Assembly (NCBI RefSeq): GCF_000144605.1
Contig: NC_014375.1
Span: 3,106,501-3,170,500 of the forward strand
Length of the DNA: 64,000 nt
Source of the DNA: Brevundimonas subvibrioides ATCC 15264
Lineage (GTDB): Bacteria > Pseudomonadota > Alphaproteobacteria > Caulobacterales > Caulobacteraceae
Direction of reading: 5' to 3'
Shown here in pieces: positions 1-9,692 of the stretch; the stretch's first letter is position 1; each line of letters opens with the position of its first letter. The notes beneath the pieces are model-generated. The model was not told the DNA's origin. It ran no database searches and saw nothing but the letters and a program-made list of their open reading frames with translations. A program made the position numbers and the translations under genes.

Positions 1-32
1 CACATCGCACCTGGCGCGCGGGCACTCAGCAT

Positions 33-69
33 GGTGGATCCCTGGTTGAACCGGCGTCGCAGATCCACC
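33..69. repeat. Inverted repeat near the left window edge
   Basis: GGTGGATC at 33-40 is matched by GATCCACC at 62-69, an 8-bp inverted repeat around a 21-base spacer that itself contains GGTTGAACC. No T-run follows. It may be the hairpin end of a gene lying off the window or chance. Apart from this, 1-132 shows no supportable gene. Confidence 0.3.
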
Positions 70-132
70 TATTGGCGCGGGTCAATGGGACTTTATTCGG
101 GCGCGAGCGCATGCGTCGCTTAAGCTCGGCCC

Positions 133-720
133 ATGCGCGAATCACCGACACGCTGCGCCTGGTGCGGGACCGACCCGCTGTACGTCGCCTATCACGACAC
201 CGAATGGGGCGTGCCGGAGTACGACGCCCGGGCGCTGTGGGAGAAGCTGGTGCTGGACGGGTTCCAGGCGGGGCTGGCCTGGATCACCATCCTGAAGAAG
301 CGCGAGGCGTTCCGGGCGGCGTTCGACGGGTTCGATCCCGACCGGGTCGCGGCCTATGGCGCGGCCGACCGGGCGCGGCTGATGGCCGATGCGGGCATCG
401 TGCGGTCCGGGGCCAAGATCGACGCGACCATCCGGGGGGCCCGAGTCTTCGTCGAGATGCGCGACCGGGGCGAGGACTTCTCCGCCTGGCTGTGGTCGTT
501 CGTGGACGGGAAGCCGGTCCAGAACGCCTGGGCGGACAGCGCCGCGCGGCCGACCCAGACGGAGCAGTCGTTGGCGATGGCCAAGGCCCTGAAGGCGCGC
601 GGGTTCGGGTTTTGCGGGCCCGTGATCGCCTATGCCTTCATGCAGGCCACCGGCATGGTGAACGATCACGGGGTGGAATGCTTCCGCCACGCCGAGGTCC
701 GGGTTAGGACCGGGTCGTGA
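133..720 (+). CDS. tag: DNA-3-methyladenine glycosylase I
   Basis: This 195-residue protein excises 3-methyladenine from alkylated DNA, the first step of base excision repair, in the cytoplasm. The family signature is clear: Cys8 and His21 near the N-terminus ([15 protein letters not shown]) and the C-terminal VNDHGVECF segment supply the Cys/His zinc-snap ligands, and [14 protein letters not shown] matches the conserved helix of the family. Length equals E. coli Tag (about 187). The stop overlaps the rnhB start by four bases (GTGA), so the two repair genes are translationally coupled. No strong Shine-Dalgarno sequence is visible before the ATG. The upstream 132 bases carry no other gene. Confidence 0.95.
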   Translation: MRESPTRCAWCGTDPLYVAYHDTEWGVPEYDARALWEKLVLDGFQAGLAWITILKKREAFRAAFDGFDPDRVAAYGAADRARLMADAGIVRSGAKIDATIRGARVFVEMRDRGEDFSAWLWSFVDGKPVQNAWADSAARPTQTEQSLAMAKALKARGFGFCGPVIAYAFMQATGMVNDHGVECFRHAEVRVRTGS

Positions 721-1358
721 AGTCCCCTGCCCCCAAACCCGCGCGCGCCTTCCCGACGATGGCGCTGGAGACCCTGCTGGCGAGCCGCGTCGGTGGGCGG
801 GTCTGCGGCGTGGACGAGGCCGGGCGCGGGCCGTGGGCGGGTCCGGTCTCGGCGGCGGCCGTGATCCTGAACGCCGACGACCTGCCCGTCGGCATCGACG
901 ACTCCAAGGCGCTGACGGCCGCGCGACGCGAGGCGCTGGAGATCGAGATCAAGGCCCGGGCCGTGGCCTGGGGCGTCGGCTTCGCCTCGGTCGAGGAGAT
1001 CGACGCGCTGAATATCCTGCATGCCACGGGGCTGGCCATGTGCCGGGCGATCGAGGCGCTATCTGTCAGCCCCGTCGCGGCCCTGGTCGACGGGAACTAC
1101 CGGTTCAGACTGCCGTGCGACGTGGAGACGGTGGTGGGCGGCGACGGGCTGTCGCTGTCGATCGCGGCGGCCTCGATCCTGGCCAAGACGGCGCGGGACC
1201 GGTTGATGATCGAGATGGACGACCTGTATCCCGGCTACGGCTTCGCCGGGCACAAGGGCTACAATGCGCCGGTGCATTCGCAGGCGCTGCAGACAATGGG
1301 CCCCTGCCCCATCCACCGGCGGACCTGGGCCCCGATCCGGGCGCTGCTGGAGGCCTGA
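717..1358 (+). CDS. rnhB: Ribonuclease HII
   Basis: Removes RNA from RNA-DNA hybrids, including single misincorporated ribonucleotides. [15 protein letters not shown] near residue 30 holds the first catalytic Asp-Glu pair of the RNase HII DEDD centre, and the later VDGNYRF and [10 protein letters not shown] segments are also typical. The start taken is a GTG that overlaps the tag stop (GTGA). An internal ATG at 759 would remove 14 non-conserved residues and cannot be excluded. Length (213 residues) is normal for the family. Confidence 0.95.
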   Translation: MKSPAPKPARAFPTMALETLLASRVGGRVCGVDEAGRGPWAGPVSAAAVILNADDLPVGIDDSKALTAARREALEIEIKARAVAWGVGFASVEEIDALNILHATGLAMCRAIEALSVSPVAALVDGNYRFRLPCDVETVVGGDGLSLSIAAASILAKTARDRLMIEMDDLYPGYGFAGHKGYNAPVHSQALQTMGPCPIHRRTWAPIRALLEA

Positions 1359-1362
1359 GGCC

Positions 1363-1710
1363 TCAGACCGACAGGAGGCCGCCCAGCAGGGCTCCCATCA
1401 CGGCGGCGACGCAGCCTCCAACCAGGAAGGTGAACCAGCCCGCGGGCGCGTCCGGCGACGGCGGCGGGGCGGCCCGATAGATCCGGGTCGGCAGGATGGC
1501 CTCGGCGCGGACCAGGAAGTCGTTGGCGGGACGACCGTCGAAGCGGGTGGCGGCCGGCGCGCGCCAGGCGGCCGTCTGGTAGGCCTCCGTCACCGTCCGG
1601 GCCGACGGGGGCGGCGCAGGCGTGTGGAGCGGACCCGAGAAGACGCCGGGAAAGGCGTCGCGCGTCGGCGTCGCATCCTCGCTCGGGCCTTCGGAAATGG
1701 TCACGATCAC
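1363..1710 (-). CDS. Small C-tail-anchored membrane protein, unknown function
   Basis: A 115-residue protein of unrecognised family. The first 90 residues are rich in Pro, Ala and charged residues and predict as soluble; the last 20 (WFTFLVGGCVAAVMGALLGG) form one Gly/Ala-rich hydrophobic segment that ends at the C-terminus, as in a tail anchor. The start used is GTG, with no strong ribosome site, so the N-terminus is uncertain. It converges with rnhB, the two stops being five bases apart. The frame has strong G/C third-position bias, which supports coding. Confidence 0.6.
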   Translation of the reverse strand: MIVTISEGPSEDATPTRDAFPGVFSGPLHTPAPPPSARTVTEAYQTAAWRAPAATRFDGRPANDFLVRAEAILPTRIYRAAPPPSPDAPAGWFTFLVGGCVAAVMGALLGGLLSV

Positions 1711-1758
1711 GCCTCGCCGGGTCAGGGACGGCCATAGAGACTCGCGGGCGTTAACGGG

Positions 1759-2793
1759 TCAAGCCGCCAGCGCCGAGGGCCGGTCCGAGACCACGAACAG
1801 ATATTCGACGTTGCGCAGCCGCCCCACGGCCCCGACCTTCTCGCCCTTGCGGTTATGGATGCCGATGCGGGCGCCGACGTAGCGGGGGCGGGGGATCTCG
1901 ATCACCTGCACCGACCCGCGCACCGAGAGCATGGCGACCAGCTGATCGCGGCTCAGATAGCCCTCGTCGTTGAAGGAGACGATCAGGTGCGGGGCGCGGA
2001 TCGCCTCGATGACAGCCTGCAGCGCCGGGCCGATGCCGGGCCGGGAGTTGAAGGCGGACTTCCGGGTCCGGACGTCGATCCGCTTGTTGGCGATGCCGTA
2101 GGTCGCAGGGTTGTCCCACAGCACCAGGCTCTCCCAGACATGGTAGTTCCCGAGGTAGGAATGCTGGTTGTAGGGCGGGTCCAGATAGACGAGGTCGCCG
2201 TCGAAGGCCGAGGCGATCTCCAGCGCGTCCCCTTGCGTCGCGCGGCACGGTCCGGCGGCGACGGCGGGCTGGAGCGCGGGCATGCGCAGCTCCAGCGGCT
2301 TCAGCGCCCGGGTGGCCCAGGACTTCATATAGGCCATCTGCAGACCCGCGGTGGAATCGACCCGGTCGGCGGCCTCCATCAGGCTGACCAGGGCGATGGC
2401 CTTCAATTCCGGCTCCAGCCCCATGGCCTCGATCCGGTCTCGCAGGGCGTCGATGCGGGCCCCGTTCTCCGGGCTGAAATAGCGGGCGTCCTCGCAGAAG
2501 GCCCGGGTGAACCAGCCGGGCGCGGGGGGCGTCGTGGCGAGGTCGGCGAGGACGGCGGCCGCCCGGTCGTGCCAGCGGTCGCGGTCGGCCTGGACATAGG
2601 CGGTGGCGAGCGTCGCCGCATAGCCGTTGTGATCGTTGGACCAGACCCGGAACCCCTGCCCTTTCAGCGCGTGGCCCACCCGGGCGGTGCCGGAGAACAG
2701 ATCGCAGACATGACCACCGGTCGGCAGCAGGCCCCGGATCGACGCCGTGATCGGGTCGAGAAGGGCGCGCTTGGAGCCGAGGTATTTGATCAT
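1759..2793 (-). CDS. D12-class N6-adenine DNA methyltransferase
   Basis: A 344-residue DNA adenine methylase. The N-terminal MIKYLGSKRALL is the usual beginning of this class, DLFSGTARVG (about residue 33) is the SAM-binding motif, and LDPPYNQHSY is the catalytic DPPY motif. The start at 2793 is chosen because the homologous segment begins there; the open frame runs further upstream but reads into a palindromic repeat. No restriction endonuclease gene adjoins, so it is an orphan methylase from what can be seen. It is not CcrM-like in motif order. Target sequence cannot be inferred. Confidence 0.85.
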   Translation of the reverse strand: MIKYLGSKRALLDPITASIRGLLPTGGHVCDLFSGTARVGHALKGQGFRVWSNDHNGYAATLATAYVQADRDRWHDRAAAVLADLATTPPAPGWFTRAFCEDARYFSPENGARIDALRDRIEAMGLEPELKAIALVSLMEAADRVDSTAGLQMAYMKSWATRALKPLELRMPALQPAVAAGPCRATQGDALEIASAFDGDLVYLDPPYNQHSYLGNYHVWESLVLWDNPATYGIANKRIDVRTRKSAFNSRPGIGPALQAVIEAIRAPHLIVSFNDEGYLSRDQLVAMLSVRGSVQVIEIPRPRYVGARIGIHNRKGEKVGAVGRLRNVEYLFVVSDRPSALAA

Positions 2794-2800
2794 TCTTCCC

Positions 2801-2954
2801 AATCCTCCCCCGCCCTTCGCGGGGGAGGGGGACCATCCGAAGGATGGTGGAGGGGGCGGGAAGCAGGCACCGTGCCTGGGGTCGCCCCCTCCACCACGAC
2901 GCAAGCGCGTCGCGGTCCACCTCCCCCGTTTCGCTACGCTTCCCGGGGGAGGAT
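2801..2954. repeat. Palindromic intergenic repeat, copy A
   Basis: A roughly 154-bp element with nested dyad symmetry. It opens AATCCTCCCCC and closes GGGGGAGGAT, with inner arms GGTGGAGGGGGC and GCCCCCTCCACC. A short perfect hairpin, ACCATCC-gaa-GGATGGT, sits at 2832-2848. It fills the whole gap between the methylase start and the pyk stop codon. A second copy with the same outer and inner arms but different loops lies at 16398-16531. Confidence 0.75.
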
Positions 2955-4390
2955 CAGGATTTCCGCGCCTTCTTCATCGGAGCATGCGCCAGTCGGAGAA
3001 GATTCGCAGCCCCCGGGGCGCCGAAGGGCGTGCCGGCCAGGATCAGGACGCGCTGGCCGGGCTGGGCCAGGCCATACTGCATGGCGGAGTTGACCGCATC
3101 GTCGGTCACGTCCTCCAGCGAGGCCGGCTCCTTGCCGAGCCGGGGCTCCAGACCCCAGACCAGGGCCAGCCGCCTTGCCGTCTCGGGCTTGGGCGTCAGG
3201 GCCAGCATGGGCTGGAGGGGACGTTCGCGCGACATGCGCCGCGCCGTCCCGCCCAGGGTGGTGAAGATGACGATGCAGGCGGTCGACTGGGCCTCGCCCG
3301 CCTTGCGCGCGGCGGCCACCAGGGCATCGGCGTCGATGTCGTCCATGCCGGCGTGTTCGGCGTCCATCAGGCTGGGCCACAGGGGGTCGGCCTCGACCCG
3401 CTCCATGATTCGGTTCATGATTCCGACCGCTTCCAGCGGATAGTCGCCCGACGCCGTCTCGGCCGACAGCATGAGGGCGTCCGCCCCCTCATAGACGGCA
3501 TTGGCGACGTCGGAGGCCTCGGCCCGGGTCGGCGCGGGCGAGGCGGTCATGGATTCCAGCATCTGGGTCGCCACGATCACGGGCACGCCGCGCTGGCGGG
3601 CGGCGCGGATGATGCGCTTCTGGGCGACCGGTACCTCTTCCGGCTCCATCTCCACGCCCAGGTCGCCCCGCGCGACCATGACGCCGTCGCAGTAGTCGAG
3701 GATGGCCTCCAGATCGGCCAGGGCCTGGGGCTTCTCGATCTTGGCGAGGCAGGCGGCGCGGCCCTTCACGATCGACTTCAGCTCGGCCATGTCCTCCGGC
3801 TTCTGGACAAAACTCAGGGCGACCCAGTCGACGCCCATGCGCAGGGCGAAGGCCAGGTCCTCGCGGTCCTTGGGGGTCAGGGCCGAGACGGGCACGACGG
3901 CCTCGGGCACGGCCACGCCCTTGCGGTCGCTGAGCTTGGAGCCGCTCTCGACGGTCACATCGGCCCACTCGTCCGTGCGTTCGCCGACCCGCAGACGGAC
4001 CCGGCCGTCGTCCAGCAGCAGCAGCATGCCGGTGCGCAGGGCGCGGAAAATCTCGGGATGGGGCATCTGCACCCGCGTCGCGTCACCCGGGGTGGGGTCC
4101 AGATCGAAGCGCATCTTGTGGCCCGGCTTCACGTCGATCTCGACGTTGGCGAAGCGGCCCAGACGCAGCTTGGGTCCCTGCAGGTCGGCCAGGACACCCA
4201 GCGGCCGCTGCAGGGCGATCTCGGCCCCGCGCACGGCCTTCAGCGCCGCGGCGTGATCGTCGTGCGAACCGTGGCTGAAGTTCAGGCGAAAGACATCGAC
4301 CCCCGCCTCGGCCAGCGATTTCACCATGCCGGGGGCCCGGCTGGCGGGGCCAAGGGTCGCGACGATACGTGCGCGGCGTGCTCTGATCAT
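2954..4390 (-). CDS. pyk: Pyruvate kinase
   Basis: Converts phosphoenolpyruvate and ADP to pyruvate and ATP in the last step of glycolysis. The 478-residue protein shows the family order: RARIVATLGPAS at the N-terminus, FRLNFSHGSH, the active-site segment CLAKIEKPQAL, MVARGDLGVE and the ATQMLESM segment, then the C-terminal domain. The ATG at 4390 is preferred over an in-frame GTG nine bases upstream because a GGGTGAG ribosome site is then well spaced. The 135 bases up to the next gene show nothing else. The stop codon abuts repeat copy A. Confidence 0.95.
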   Translation of the reverse strand: MIRARRARIVATLGPASRAPGMVKSLAEAGVDVFRLNFSHGSHDDHAAALKAVRGAEIALQRPLGVLADLQGPKLRLGRFANVEIDVKPGHKMRFDLDPTPGDATRVQMPHPEIFRALRTGMLLLLDDGRVRLRVGERTDEWADVTVESGSKLSDRKGVAVPEAVVPVSALTPKDREDLAFALRMGVDWVALSFVQKPEDMAELKSIVKGRAACLAKIEKPQALADLEAILDYCDGVMVARGDLGVEMEPEEVPVAQKRIIRAARQRGVPVIVATQMLESMTASPAPTRAEASDVANAVYEGADALMLSAETASGDYPLEAVGIMNRIMERVEADPLWPSLMDAEHAGMDDIDADALVAAARKAGEAQSTACIVIFTTLGGTARRMSRERPLQPMLALTPKPETARRLALVWGLEPRLGKEPASLEDVTDDAVNSAMQYGLAQPGQRVLILAGTPFGAPGAANLLRLAHAPMKKARKS

Positions 4391-4525
4391 ATGTCTCACT
4401 CACCCGGGCCGGCGCGTTGGCCGGCAGCGTTTCCCCGTTCGCTTGTGCCACGAAACATCCGGCGCGTCAGATCGCCCCGTCCGCGCGGAAACAGGAAGTG
4501 AGTCCGTGTTACGCGACCCGGTCGG

Positions 4526-6217
4526 TCAAGGGGCCGGGCAAGGGGACGCGCCGAACAGGCCAAGGTCCAGGCAGCGTCCGTCCAGATCGTCCGGCGTCTC
4601 CACGCCCATCGCCTGCGCCAGGGTCGGGGCGATATCGATGGTGCGGATCGGCAGATAGCGTTCCTGGCCGGCCGTGTCCGGCGACCAGAAGACGATCGGC
4701 ACGCGACGGTCGTAGTCCCAGGGCGTGCCGTGGCCAGCCACGGACGCCCCGGCGCGGCCGGCCCCCGGCGTGGTGCCGGGCTGCAGCGCCAAGAGGATGT
4801 CGGGCGAGCGGCCCTCGACGGCCCCGACCCGCTGGCGGTCCATCAGGCTGAGCTCCTGCGGGCTGGCGTTGGCGGCGGGCATCGGGGCGGCGAGGGCCTC
4901 CTCGATGGTCCAGGCCCCGGCGACCGTGGGCTCGGCGCGCAGCAGGGCGACGGCAGCGGCGGCGACACGGCTGCGGAGGGGCTGAGGCAGGGCGATATTG
5001 TCGGCCCCCACCACCATCAGGCCGCTGCCGCCGTAGGTGATCGGATCGACCGTCAGGTCGAACTCGGCCTTCAGGGCGGCATTGATGCGGCCGCGCAGAT
5101 CGGGGTCGCCGCGCACCGCCTCGGCGAAGCCCCGGGCCGACTGGCGCTCGGGGAAGTCGTTGCCGCCGTGGTCGGCGGTCAGCACCACCAGGGCACCGCC
5201 GGGCACCCGGGCGACGCGGTCGAGGAAGGCCCCCAGGGCCACGTCCAGCCGGCGCATCTGGTCGCACATCTCGGGACCCTGATTGCCGAAGGTGTGTCCG
5301 ATCCGGTCGGTGGCCGACAGGCTGACGCCCAGCATGTCGGTGACGCCGCGACCGCCCAGCTCGCGGCTGTCCAGCAGTTCCGTCGCGGCCTCCAGCGTCA
5401 TTTCGTCGAGGAAGGGCGAGGTGTCGATGGCGAAACGCTGGGGCGGGACGCCGGCGTGGAATGTGGCTCCGCCGACGGTCCAGTCGGCCTCGAGCGCGCG
5501 GCAGGTCTCGTCCGAATAGGTCCATGCGGCGGGGGTGGTGGCCAGCCGCGCAGCGATACGGGCGTTCAGCGCCGCCACCGGCGCGAGCCGCGCCTCGGCC
5601 GCCTGGCCGGGCTCGACATAGGTCGTGAAGCCGAAGCCCACTGTGTACCAGAAAGCCCCGTCGCCCTGATGGCCATTCAGGGTGATGGCCCCACGATCCT
5701 TGCCCGAGACGGCGTAGACGCGGCTCTGCGGGCTGACGGCCTTGAGCCAGTCGCCCAGGGTCGAGGCGGTCATCTGACCCGGTCCGACCGGGCCGTTGTC
5801 GGTGATGCGGCCGTGCGCCAGGGCGTTCTGCGGCGCGGCCAGGCAGTAGACCTCCTGACCCGTGGCCCGATCGATCCAGTCGTTGGCCGGGATGCCGGTA
5901 CGGGCGGGGTTCAGGCCCGTCAGGACGGTGGAATGGCCGGGACAGGTCTCGGTCATCGCATGCTGCTGATAGCCATTGGCATAGACCAGGCCCTGAGTGG
6001 CCAGGGTCTTCAACCCTCCGGTGAAGCGGGCGCGGTACTGGTTGAACAGGTCAGCGCTGAACTGGTCGACGACGATCGTGACGATGAGGGCGGGGGGACG
6101 GGCGGCGACGTCATGGGCCGTCGCTACGGGCCGGCTGTCGGTGGCCGACTGGGCCAGGGCGTCTGCCGGCACACAAAGAGCCAGAAGGAGGCAGGCGCGA
6201 GCGATCAAGCGGGTCAT
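4526..6217 (-). CDS. Secreted PafA-type alkaline phosphatase/phosphodiesterase
   Basis: A 563-residue member of the alkaline phosphatase/nucleotide pyrophosphatase superfamily, probably periplasmic. A Sec signal peptide covers about residues 1-23 (MTRLIARACLLLALC...ALAQS). Metal and nucleophile motifs follow in family order: VVDQF (Asp51), ETCPGHST with the nucleophilic Thr near residue 91, and TADHGGND in the distal metal site. The start at 6217 is chosen because it begins the signal peptide. It probably releases phosphate from monoesters; substrate range cannot be read from sequence. A PhoX-type phosphatase gene follows directly upstream on the same strand, suggesting a phosphate-scavenging pair. 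Confidence 0.85.
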   Translation of the reverse strand: MTRLIARACLLLALCVPADALAQSATDSRPVATAHDVAARPPALIVTIVVDQFSADLFNQYRARFTGGLKTLATQGLVYANGYQQHAMTETCPGHSTVLTGLNPARTGIPANDWIDRATGQEVYCLAAPQNALAHGRITDNGPVGPGQMTASTLGDWLKAVSPQSRVYAVSGKDRGAITLNGHQGDGAFWYTVGFGFTTYVEPGQAAEARLAPVAALNARIAARLATTPAAWTYSDETCRALEADWTVGGATFHAGVPPQRFAIDTSPFLDEMTLEAATELLDSRELGGRGVTDMLGVSLSATDRIGHTFGNQGPEMCDQMRRLDVALGAFLDRVARVPGGALVVLTADHGGNDFPERQSARGFAEAVRGDPDLRGRINAALKAEFDLTVDPITYGGSGLMVVGADNIALPQPLRSRVAAAAVALLRAEPTVAGAWTIEEALAAPMPAANASPQELSLMDRQRVGAVEGRSPDILLALQPGTTPGAGRAGASVAGHGTPWDYDRRVPIVFWSPDTAGQERYLPIRTIDIAPTLAQAMGVETPDDLDGRCLDLGLFGASPCPAP

Positions 6218-6299
6218 GGCACACCGTAAAGTTTGAGCCGTCGGCCCTAGCCCCCGGATGCGACAGATCAAAGACGGCCGGAGCACCACAGGTTGCGCA

Positions 6300-7709
6300 T
6301 CAGGCGATCACGGTCTCCCACGGGCCGGTGATGGCCAGGGTGATCCCCGGAAACTGCAGGTTCACGAACAGCGTCCCGCCGTCCGGCGAGAACACGGCCC
6401 CCGCAAACTCCGAATTGCCCCGGAAGGCATTTCTGGCGATCGTGTAGAGGCGCCCGTCGGGGGTCACGCCCTTGAGATGGTTGCGGGTCGTGGCCGAATA
6501 GTTGTCCTCGCACACGACCAGGTGGCCCCACGGCGCGACGACCAGGTTATCGCCCATGTTCAGGGTCCGTTCGTCGGCGCTTTCAACGAACAGCTGCACG
6601 CGGCCCGCATCGGCCGCCGTCCCGGTGCGGCCTTCCTCGGCCGACGGCTGGTAGCGCAGGATCTGGCCCCGCTGCAGCGGCCCGCCCGAGGTCGCGGTCA
6701 GATACAGCTCGTCCTTGCCCCAGAACACGCCTTCGCCCCGTGCGACCAGGGCCGCGCCCCTGGCATGGCCGCGTTGCCGCAGGTCGCCGTTGGGGCTGTC
6801 GACGTCCTCCATGTCGATCCAGACGACCTCGCGCCAGTCACCCGGCGACCAGAACCGGTCGTGGTGATTGGTGGTGTCGGCGCCGGACACGTCCTTCAGC
6901 GCCATGGCCTGAAGCCGGCCGCCCTCGACAAGCTTGCCGGGCGTGTTCGGGATGAAGCGGTAGAACAGGCCGTCCACCCGGTCCTCGGTGAGGTAGACCA
7001 CGCCGGTGCGGGGATCGATGCAGACCGCTTCGTGGTCGAACCGGCCCATGGCCTTGAGCGGCACGGGGTCGGCAAGCCCGGTCTCGGTGGCCGGCACCTC
7101 GAAGACATAGCCATGCGCCTTGGTCACGTCCGCGTCGGCGGGCGTCTCCTCGGTCTCCTCGCAGGTCAGCCAGGACCCCCAGGGGGTATGGCCGCCGCAG
7201 CAGTTGGTGCTGGTTCCGGCCAGCGACAGATGCTGACGCACGGTCTGGCCGGTGGCCATGTCATAGACCAGGGTCGTGGTGCCGCCGGGCAGGGGTCGGC
7301 CGTCCTTGTAGGTGTCATAGGCGCGGGCGGCATCGAGGCGATCGATCCCGGCCTGATCGGGACCGCCCGGACCCCAGTTGCGATGACTGGCGTTCGAGCC
7401 CTTCAGCTCGTGGTTTCGCACCAGGGCGACGCGCGTGCCCTCCAGGGCGAAACAGCCCATGCCGTCGAACTGGCCGGGGACCACGAGGCCGTCGTCCATG
7501 ACGTCGCCACCCCGGGATATGACGCGATAGGAAAAGCCCTCGGGCAGGTCCAGCATCCCGTTGGGGTCGACCGTCAGGGGACCGTATCCGGTCACCTCGT
7601 TGACGTAGGTTTCCGTCCCCGCGGCCTGGGCGGCGACGTTGCGGGCCAGACCGCCGAAGGCCGTGGCGGCAGCGGCGGCGGACAACAGGGTGCGGCGATC
7701 GAGACGCAT
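6300..7709 (-). CDS. PhoX-family (DUF839) phosphatase, Tat exported
   Basis: A 469-residue protein of the PhoX/DUF839 family. The N-terminus MRLDRRTLLSAAAAATAFGG is a twin-arginine signal, fitting a cofactor-loaded protein exported folded; known PhoX enzymes use Ca and Fe. Family-like segments include VVPGQFDGMGCF, LVRNHEL and CCGGHTPWGSWLTCEE. It lies downstream of pufM on the same strand but is separated from it by two strong hairpins, so it is more likely its own unit than part of the puf operon. Phosphatase activity is inferred from the family; some DUF839 proteins are uncharacterised. Confidence 0.85.
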   Translation of the reverse strand: MRLDRRTLLSAAAAATAFGGLARNVAAQAAGTETYVNEVTGYGPLTVDPNGMLDLPEGFSYRVISRGGDVMDDGLVVPGQFDGMGCFALEGTRVALVRNHELKGSNASHRNWGPGGPDQAGIDRLDAARAYDTYKDGRPLPGGTTTLVYDMATGQTVRQHLSLAGTSTNCCGGHTPWGSWLTCEETEETPADADVTKAHGYVFEVPATETGLADPVPLKAMGRFDHEAVCIDPRTGVVYLTEDRVDGLFYRFIPNTPGKLVEGGRLQAMALKDVSGADTTNHHDRFWSPGDWREVVWIDMEDVDSPNGDLRQRGHARGAALVARGEGVFWGKDELYLTATSGGPLQRGQILRYQPSAEEGRTGTAADAGRVQLFVESADERTLNMGDNLVVAPWGHLVVCEDNYSATTRNHLKGVTPDGRLYTIARNAFRGNSEFAGAVFSPDGGTLFVNLQFPGITLAITGPWETVIA

Positions 7710-7798
7710 GGGGCGGGGCTCCGGACAGGCCGTCTCGATAGGCCCCGACGCAAATCCCGTCATCATGGTTCTATGACGGTGGATGCGACAAACGATCC

Positions 7799-7861
7799 GG
7801 GGCACCGGTCGGAAACCGGTGCCCCGTTCGTCGTGTGGCCGCTGGCCGGCCGAAGCCGGCC
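7799..7861 (-). terminator. Double hairpin ending the puf operon
   Basis: Two strong stems follow the pufM stop. GGCCGGC (7844-7850) pairs with GCCGGCC (7855-7861), and a perfect 11-bp stem pairs 7799-7809 with 7815-7825 around a 5-base loop. Only a weak T-rich stretch follows the second stem, so it may act as a 3' stability element as well as a terminator. Confidence 0.65.
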
Positions 7862-7867
7862 GGGGGG

Positions 7868-8788
7868 TCAGCGCGCGTAGTCGTGCGCGATGGCCCAGTC
7901 GTACCAGCTGGGGACCACGGTGCCCGTCAGCAGGATGCCGATGCCGCCCGTCAGGGTGGTCAGGACGGCGAACCACCAGGCCCAGCGGTGGATGGATTCC
8001 ATGGTGGCGTTGAAGCCCATGGTCCAGCGCCAGAACAGCGCGCCGCGTTCGGCCCCGGTGCCCCGGTCGGTGATCTGTTCGACTTCGCGCTCGGCCCCGT
8101 AGCGGCTGGTGGCCAGGATGGTCGCCCCGTGCATGGCGAACAGCAGGGTCGAACCGTACAGGAAGACGATCGAGAGGCAGTGGAACGGGTTGTAGAACAG
8201 GTTGCCGTAGGTGATCGAGAAAGCCCCGGTCCAGTCCAGGTGGGGGAAGATGCCGAACGGCACGGCTTCCGACCAGCTGCCCATCATGATCGGGCGGATG
8301 AAGCCCAGCACCAGGTAGAGCCAGATCGCCGAGGCGAAGGCCCAGGTGGTGTGGGTGCCGAGGCCGAGCGCCTTGGCCCGCAGATAGGAGCGGATGCACC
8401 AGCTGATCACCGAGACGGTCAGGAAGAAGCCCGTGATCAGCCACCAGCCCCCCTGGTTGAGCGGGGGCAGGATGTTCAGACCCTGCTCGGGCGGCGGCGG
8501 ATACAGCCCCAGCCACGGCAGTTGCCGGACGAACTCGGCCGGGTTCCAGCCGACGCTGGCGAACATGTTGAGACCGATGATCTCGAACGCCAGGAAGCCG
8601 GTCAGCAGAGAGATGACGCCGGTCCAGCCCAGATGCATCGGGCCGATCTGGGCATTGCCGATCCGGCCGATCAGGTGGACGAAGAACGGCTTGCCGACGC
8701 GCCAGTCATCGAGGGAGTCGCCGGGAACGCCGGCCTCCGGATGACCGTGGACCTGAACCTGGGTGAAGATATTCTGATAGGCGGACAT
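7868..8788 (-). CDS. pufM: Photosynthetic reaction centre subunit M
   Basis: Membrane core subunit of the type II reaction centre; with PufL it binds the special pair, accessory bacteriochlorophylls, bacteriopheophytins and quinones. The 306-residue protein has five hydrophobic helices and the diagnostic segments [38 protein letters not shown] and [16 protein letters not shown], which carry the chlorophyll and iron-binding histidines. It begins 14 bases after pufL stops. Unlike many purple bacteria, no pufC (tetraheme cytochrome) follows. Confidence 0.98.
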   Translation of the reverse strand: MSAYQNIFTQVQVHGHPEAGVPGDSLDDWRVGKPFFVHLIGRIGNAQIGPMHLGWTGVISLLTGFLAFEIIGLNMFASVGWNPAEFVRQLPWLGLYPPPPEQGLNILPPLNQGGWWLITGFFLTVSVISWCIRSYLRAKALGLGTHTTWAFASAIWLYLVLGFIRPIMMGSWSEAVPFGIFPHLDWTGAFSITYGNLFYNPFHCLSIVFLYGSTLLFAMHGATILATSRYGAEREVEQITDRGTGAERGALFWRWTMGFNATMESIHRWAWWFAVLTTLTGGIGILLTGTVVPSWYDWAIAHDYAR

Positions 8789-8802
8789 GGTTCCCCCCTC
8801 CC

Positions 8803-9627
8803 CTATTGCCAGATCGGCAGGTTGCGCCAGCCATCCCACCACTCGGGCCAGCCTTCGGACCAGTACGGGCCGCTGATAACGATGCAGACCGCGCTCCAGA
8901 ACCCGGCCGACAGGGCCAGGAACAGGCCGACCCGGTGGATGCCCAGGGTGCCGACCGAATAGCCGATGAAGTCGCGGAAGAAGGTGTCCTCGTGCTCGGG
9001 CTGGCGCACCGGCTTGCCCTTGCCGGGGTTGGTCGCGGCCAGGACCAGCGAACCGTGCAGCGCCAGCGCCATCGTCGTCGTGAAGAAGAAGCTCACGGCG
9101 ATCATGTGCGCGGGATTGTAGTGGAAATTCAGATACTGGTAGCCGGTGTTGGACACCCAATCGAGGTGGCTGAAGATGCCGTACGGAAAGCCGTGGCCCC
9201 AGGCGCCCAGCAGGAAGGGACGAACCACCACCAGCGACAGATAGGCGAGGATGGCGACGCCGAACGCGATCGGCACATGCAGGCCGATGCCCAGCTTGCG
9301 ACAGATCTCGACCTCCCGCAGCGCCCAGGAACAGAAGGCTCCGGTCGCGCAGATGGTGACGATCTGCCAGATCCCGCCCTCGCGCAGCGGGGCCAGCGAC
9401 AGGCCGTAGGAAATGTCCGGCGGATTGATGGTGATCAGCCAGGGGTTCCAGGTATCGCCCAGCGACGCCCCGTAGAAGATCAGCGCGGTGCCGAGCGCCG
9501 CGAAGAACGCGGTCGTGACGCCGAAGAAGCCGACATAGAACGGCCCGACCCAGAAATCGAACATGTCGCCGCCGATCAGGGTGCCGCCCCTGATTCTATA
9601 TTTTCGTTCAAAACTCAGTAAGGCCAT
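8803..9627 (-). CDS. pufL: Photosynthetic reaction centre subunit L
   Basis: The 274-residue partner of PufM in the reaction-centre core. Recognised from the N-terminus [20 protein letters not shown], five transmembrane helices, [21 protein letters not shown]... and [16 protein letters not shown], where the pigment and iron histidines lie. The length equals that of other PufL proteins. It is the third cistron of pufBALM; a stem-loop in the 117 bases between pufA and pufL probably separates the abundant antenna message from the core message. Confidence 0.98.
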   Translation of the reverse strand: MALLSFERKYRIRGGTLIGGDMFDFWVGPFYVGFFGVTTAFFAALGTALIFYGASLGDTWNPWLITINPPDISYGLSLAPLREGGIWQIVTICATGAFCSWALREVEICRKLGIGLHVPIAFGVAILAYLSLVVVRPFLLGAWGHGFPYGIFSHLDWVSNTGYQYLNFHYNPAHMIAVSFFFTTTMALALHGSLVLAATNPGKGKPVRQPEHEDTFFRDFIGYSVGTLGIHRVGLFLALSAGFWSAVCIVISGPYWSEGWPEWWDGWRNLPIWQ

Positions 9628-9692
9628 GACCGTCTCCGTCCGACTTCTCGCCCCGCGAGGTGGACATCTGTTGCGATGGCGGTCGCGTCGGA

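Noticed and set aside
2747..4501. Long plus-strand open frame opposite pyruvate kinase
   Set aside because: High-GC shadow of pyk with low-complexity His/Gly/Arg-rich translation and no start context. The same applies to the long frames opposite bchH, amtB, leuC and the puh genes.
7710..7867. pufX or pufC after pufM
   Set aside because: Only hairpins are found, followed by the PhoX gene. No CXXCH motifs or short membrane frame is present.
6300..8516. A 738-codon open frame joining part of pufM and the PhoX gene
   Set aside because: The first third is the wrong frame of pufM. The real PhoX protein begins at 7709 with a Tat signal, after the puf terminator hairpins.
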